Part shown: in pieces, positions 62,367 through 64,000 of the stretch
How the letters are laid out: every line of letters begins with the position of its first letter
Position numbering within the stretch: position 1 is the first letter of the stretch
From: Pseudomonas schmalbachii
Lineage (GTDB): Bacteria; Pseudomonadota; Gammaproteobacteria; Pseudomonadales; Pseudomonadaceae
DNA length: 64,000 bases
Direction: 5' to 3'
Assembly: GCF_017589465.1 (NCBI RefSeq)
Contig: NZ_JAELYA010000008.1
Coordinates: 271,206 to 335,205, forward strand
Program-made: the position numbers and the translations under genes
Notes under the pieces: model-generated
Database searches by the model: none
Told to the model about the DNA's origin: nothing
What the model saw: only the letters and a program-made list of their open reading frames with translations

Positions 62367-63566
62367 ATGAAGTCGGTCGAAGAGCAGCTGGCGCTGATCA
62401 AGCGTGGCGCAGATGAAATTCTCGTGGAGGCCGAACTGGTCGCCAAGCTCAAGCGCGGCCAGCCCTTGCGCATCAAGGCTGGCTTCGACCCGACCGCGCC
62501 GGACCTGCATCTCGGTCACACGGTCCTCATTAATAAGCTGCGGCAGTTCCAGGACCTCGGACATCAGGTCATCTTCCTGATCGGCGACTTCACCGGAATG
62601 ATCGGCGATCCCAGCGGCAAGAGCGTCACCCGCCCGCCGCTGACCCGCGAGCAGGTGCTGGAAAACGCCGAGACGTACAAGGCACAGGTATTCAAGATCC
62701 TCGACCCGGCGCGCACCGAGGTGGCGTTCAATTCCACCTGGATGGACCAACTCTCCCCGGCTGATTTCATTCGCCTTGCCTCCCAGTACACCGTTGCGCG
62801 CATGCTCGAACGGGATGACTTCAGCAAGCGCTATGCCAGCAATCAGTCGATTGCCATTCACGAGTTCCTTTATCCCCTGGTACAGGGTTATGACTCCGTT
62901 GCGCTGCGTGCGGATGTCGAGCTCGGCGGCACCGATCAGAAGTTCAACCTGCTGATGGGGCGTGAGCTGCAGCGTGCCTACGATCAGGAGCCGCAAGTCA
63001 TCCTGACCATGCCGCTGCTGGAAGGGCTGGATGGGGTCAAGAAGATGTCCAAGTCCCTGGGGAACTACATTGGCATCCAGGAAGCGCCGGGCATCATGTA
63101 CAGCAAGCTGGTGTCGATCCCGGATACGTTGATGTGGCGCTACTTCGAGCTGCTGAGCTTCCGTTCCATGGAAGAGATCGAGGGCTTCAAGCAGGATGTC
63201 GAGAAGGGTGCGAATCCGCGCGACATCAAGATCAAGCTGGCCGAGGAAATCGTCGCGCGCTTCCATGGTGAAGAGGCTGCTGCTGCCGCGCACAAGTCTG
63301 CTGGTAACCGCCTGAAGGAAGGTGAGCTTCCGGAAGATCTGCCGGAGGTGGAGGTTGCTTCGGCTGAGGATCTGCCGATTGGCGCTGTTCTTAATAAGGC
63401 GGGGCTGGTGAAGAACTCGGCCGTTGCGCGTGATCTGCTGTCTTCCGGTGGTGTGAAGGTGGACGGCCATGTGGTCGATCGCAGCTTCGTGTTCAAGCTT
63501 GGTGCGACGCATGTGTGCCAGGCTGGCAAGAAAACCTTTGCAAAGGTCTTGCTCGTCGCCGAGTGA
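62367..63566 (+). CDS. tyrS: Tyrosyl-tRNA synthetase (TyrRS, TyrZ type)
   Basis: Charges tRNA-Tyr. 399 residues, class I synthetase: HLGH (48-51, the HIGH motif), [17 protein letters not shown], and KMSKS at residues 226-230, then a C-terminal S4 RNA-binding domain ([19 protein letters not shown]). The start [14 protein letters not shown] at 62367 follows GCGGAG; an upstream in-frame ATG is rejected. The rRNA promoters begin only 20 bases after its stop, with no terminator visible between. Confidence 0.96.
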   Translation: MKSVEEQLALIKRGADEILVEAELVAKLKRGQPLRIKAGFDPTAPDLHLGHTVLINKLRQFQDLGHQVIFLIGDFTGMIGDPSGKSVTRPPLTREQVLENAETYKAQVFKILDPARTEVAFNSTWMDQLSPADFIRLASQYTVARMLERDDFSKRYASNQSIAIHEFLYPLVQGYDSVALRADVELGGTDQKFNLLMGRELQRAYDQEPQVILTMPLLEGLDGVKKMSKSLGNYIGIQEAPGIMYSKLVSIPDTLMWRYFELLSFRSMEEIEGFKQDVEKGANPRDIKIKLAEEIVARFHGEEAAAAAHKSAGNRLKEGELPEDLPEVEVASAEDLPIGAVLNKAGLVKNSAVARDLLSSGGVKVDGHVVDRSFVFKLGATHVCQAGKKTFAKVLLVAE

Positions 63567-63585
63567 AGATTCTTTCAGAAAGTCG

Positions 63586-63613
63586 TTGACTCAGTTTTCC
63601 AAGTCCCTATAAT
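63586..63613 (+). promoter_or_regulatory. rRNA operon promoter 1
   Basis: TTGACT (63586-63591), 16-base spacer, perfect TATAAT (63608-63613), then GCGCCCC, a GC-rich discriminator of the kind that makes rRNA promoters ppGpp-sensitive. Confidence 0.8.
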
Positions 63614-63702
63614 GCGCCCCACTCTCACGGCGGTGCCGGCAAAGAGCTTGAAAATCAAGCACTTAAGCAGCGATGAAGTGAGAGTGAAGTGCCGAGAGGG
63701 GC

Positions 63703-63730
63703 TTGACAGCGAGTTTGATCGCTGTAGAAT
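63703..63730 (+). promoter_or_regulatory. rRNA operon promoter 2
   Basis: Perfect TTGACA (63703-63708), 16-base spacer, TAGAAT (63725-63730), then GCGCATCCC. Confidence 0.8.
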
Positions 63731-63812
63731 GCGCATCCCGCTGACGAGAAGGCTTCGATCTTCTCCTTGGCGCAAGCGATTGAGTAGAAACGAAAATTTC
63801 GAAAAATAAGGC

Positions 63813-63840
63813 TTGACGGACGAAGAGGTTAGCGTAGAAT
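63813..63840 (+). promoter_or_regulatory. rRNA operon promoter 3
   Basis: TTGACG (63813-63818), 16-base spacer, TAGAAT (63835-63840), then GCGCGCC. Confidence 0.8.
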
Positions 63841-63874
63841 GCGCGCCTCGGTTGAAGCGAAGGCCTCAGCCAAC

Positions 63875-63887
63875 TGCTCTTTAACAA
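63875..63887 (+). promoter_or_regulatory. boxA antitermination signal of the rRNA leader
   Basis: TGCTCTTTAACAA matches the rrn boxA consensus, the RNA site for NusB/S10-dependent antitermination. It lies 35 bases after promoter 3. Confidence 0.9.
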
Positions 63888-64000
63888 GTTGAATCAAGCA
63901 ATTCGTGTGGGTGCTTGTGAGTTAAGACTGATCGATCGCAAGATTATCAGCATCACAAGTAACACTCGTGAATTCGAGAGTTTTTTGCGATTGCTGAGCC
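63888..64000 (+). other. 16S rRNA 5' leader (operon continues past the window)
   Basis: The bases after boxA, ending TTGCGATTGCTGAGCC, are the 5' leader expected to pair with sequence after 16S and form the RNase III processing stem. Mature 16S (starting near GAACTGAAGAGTTTGATC) is not reached. In P. aeruginosa an rRNA operon also follows tyrS, from memory. Confidence 0.85.

Overview
The window is chromosomal DNA from a Pseudomonas, most likely the P. aeruginosa / citronellolis / nitroreducens side of the genus. The basis is high GC, GTG/ATG starts with AGGAG-type ribosome sites, REP-like hairpins of Pseudomonas type, the Pseudomonas gene orders rpsU-dnaG-rpoD, lptD-surA-pdxA-ksgA-apaG-apaH-glpE and trpEGDC-vfr-speD-coq7, and near-identity of many predicted proteins (Vfr, SpeD, PlsY, DnaG) to P. 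aeruginosa proteins as I remember them. It is almost wholly core genome: no prophage, no CRISPR, no complete IS.

Layout. 0-6 kb: 3' part of an iron-type ABC permease, then the glycine cleavage genes gcvT, gcvH and gcvP. 6-9.5 kb: a loose patch (DUF2388 secreted protein, amidase, small lipoprotein, DUF3016 protein, a CAT-anticodon tRNA). 9.6-14 kb: macromolecular synthesis operon, reading leftward rpsU-dnaG-rpoD. 14-18 kb: tsaD, plsY, folB-folK and cca. 18-23 kb: leftward prkA-yeaH-spoVR starvation module. 23-31 kb: leftward lptD-surA // pdxA-ksgA-apaG-apaH-glpE. 31-34 kb: amgK-murU (peptidoglycan sugar recycling) plus a DnaJ-like gene, facing a DUF3530 gene. 35-42.7 kb: an SBP-fused histidine kinase, a LuxR-type regulator and a spermidine/putrescine-type ABC transporter, matching agtSR-agtABCD. 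42.8-48.4 kb: rpe-gph-trpE-trpG-trpD-trpC. 48.5-56 kb: vfr, OsmC, speD, coq7, HIT, AAA+ ATPase, SDR, DUF805 membrane protein and hemJ. 56-63.6 kb: ClC transporter, argC, erpA, anmK, M23 peptidase and tyrS. The last 430 bases are the promoter and leader of an rRNA operon whose 16S gene starts beyond the right edge.

Shared themes: one-carbon and folate metabolism (gcv, folB/folK); envelope biogenesis and wall recycling (lptD, surA, amgK, murU, anmK, M23 peptidase); translation and replication machinery (rpsU, dnaG, rpoD, tsaD, cca, ksgA, tyrS, rrn); starvation signalling (prkA-yeaH-spoVR, apaH, vfr).

Most interesting non-routine signals: a 260-bp MITE-like element with perfect 26-bp terminal inverted repeats whose edge supplies the ClC stop codon, with a related solo end 23 kb away; a Trp-rich candidate trp leader peptide nested in frame as the C-terminal tail of gph; a near-perfect 26-bp palindrome in front of the agt transporter; trpE and trpG directly adjacent, where P. 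aeruginosa carries its R/F-pyocin cluster; absence of the yqeY gene usually found between rpsU and dnaG; and a zinc-ribbon/DUF805 protein ending in a type IV pilin-like helix.
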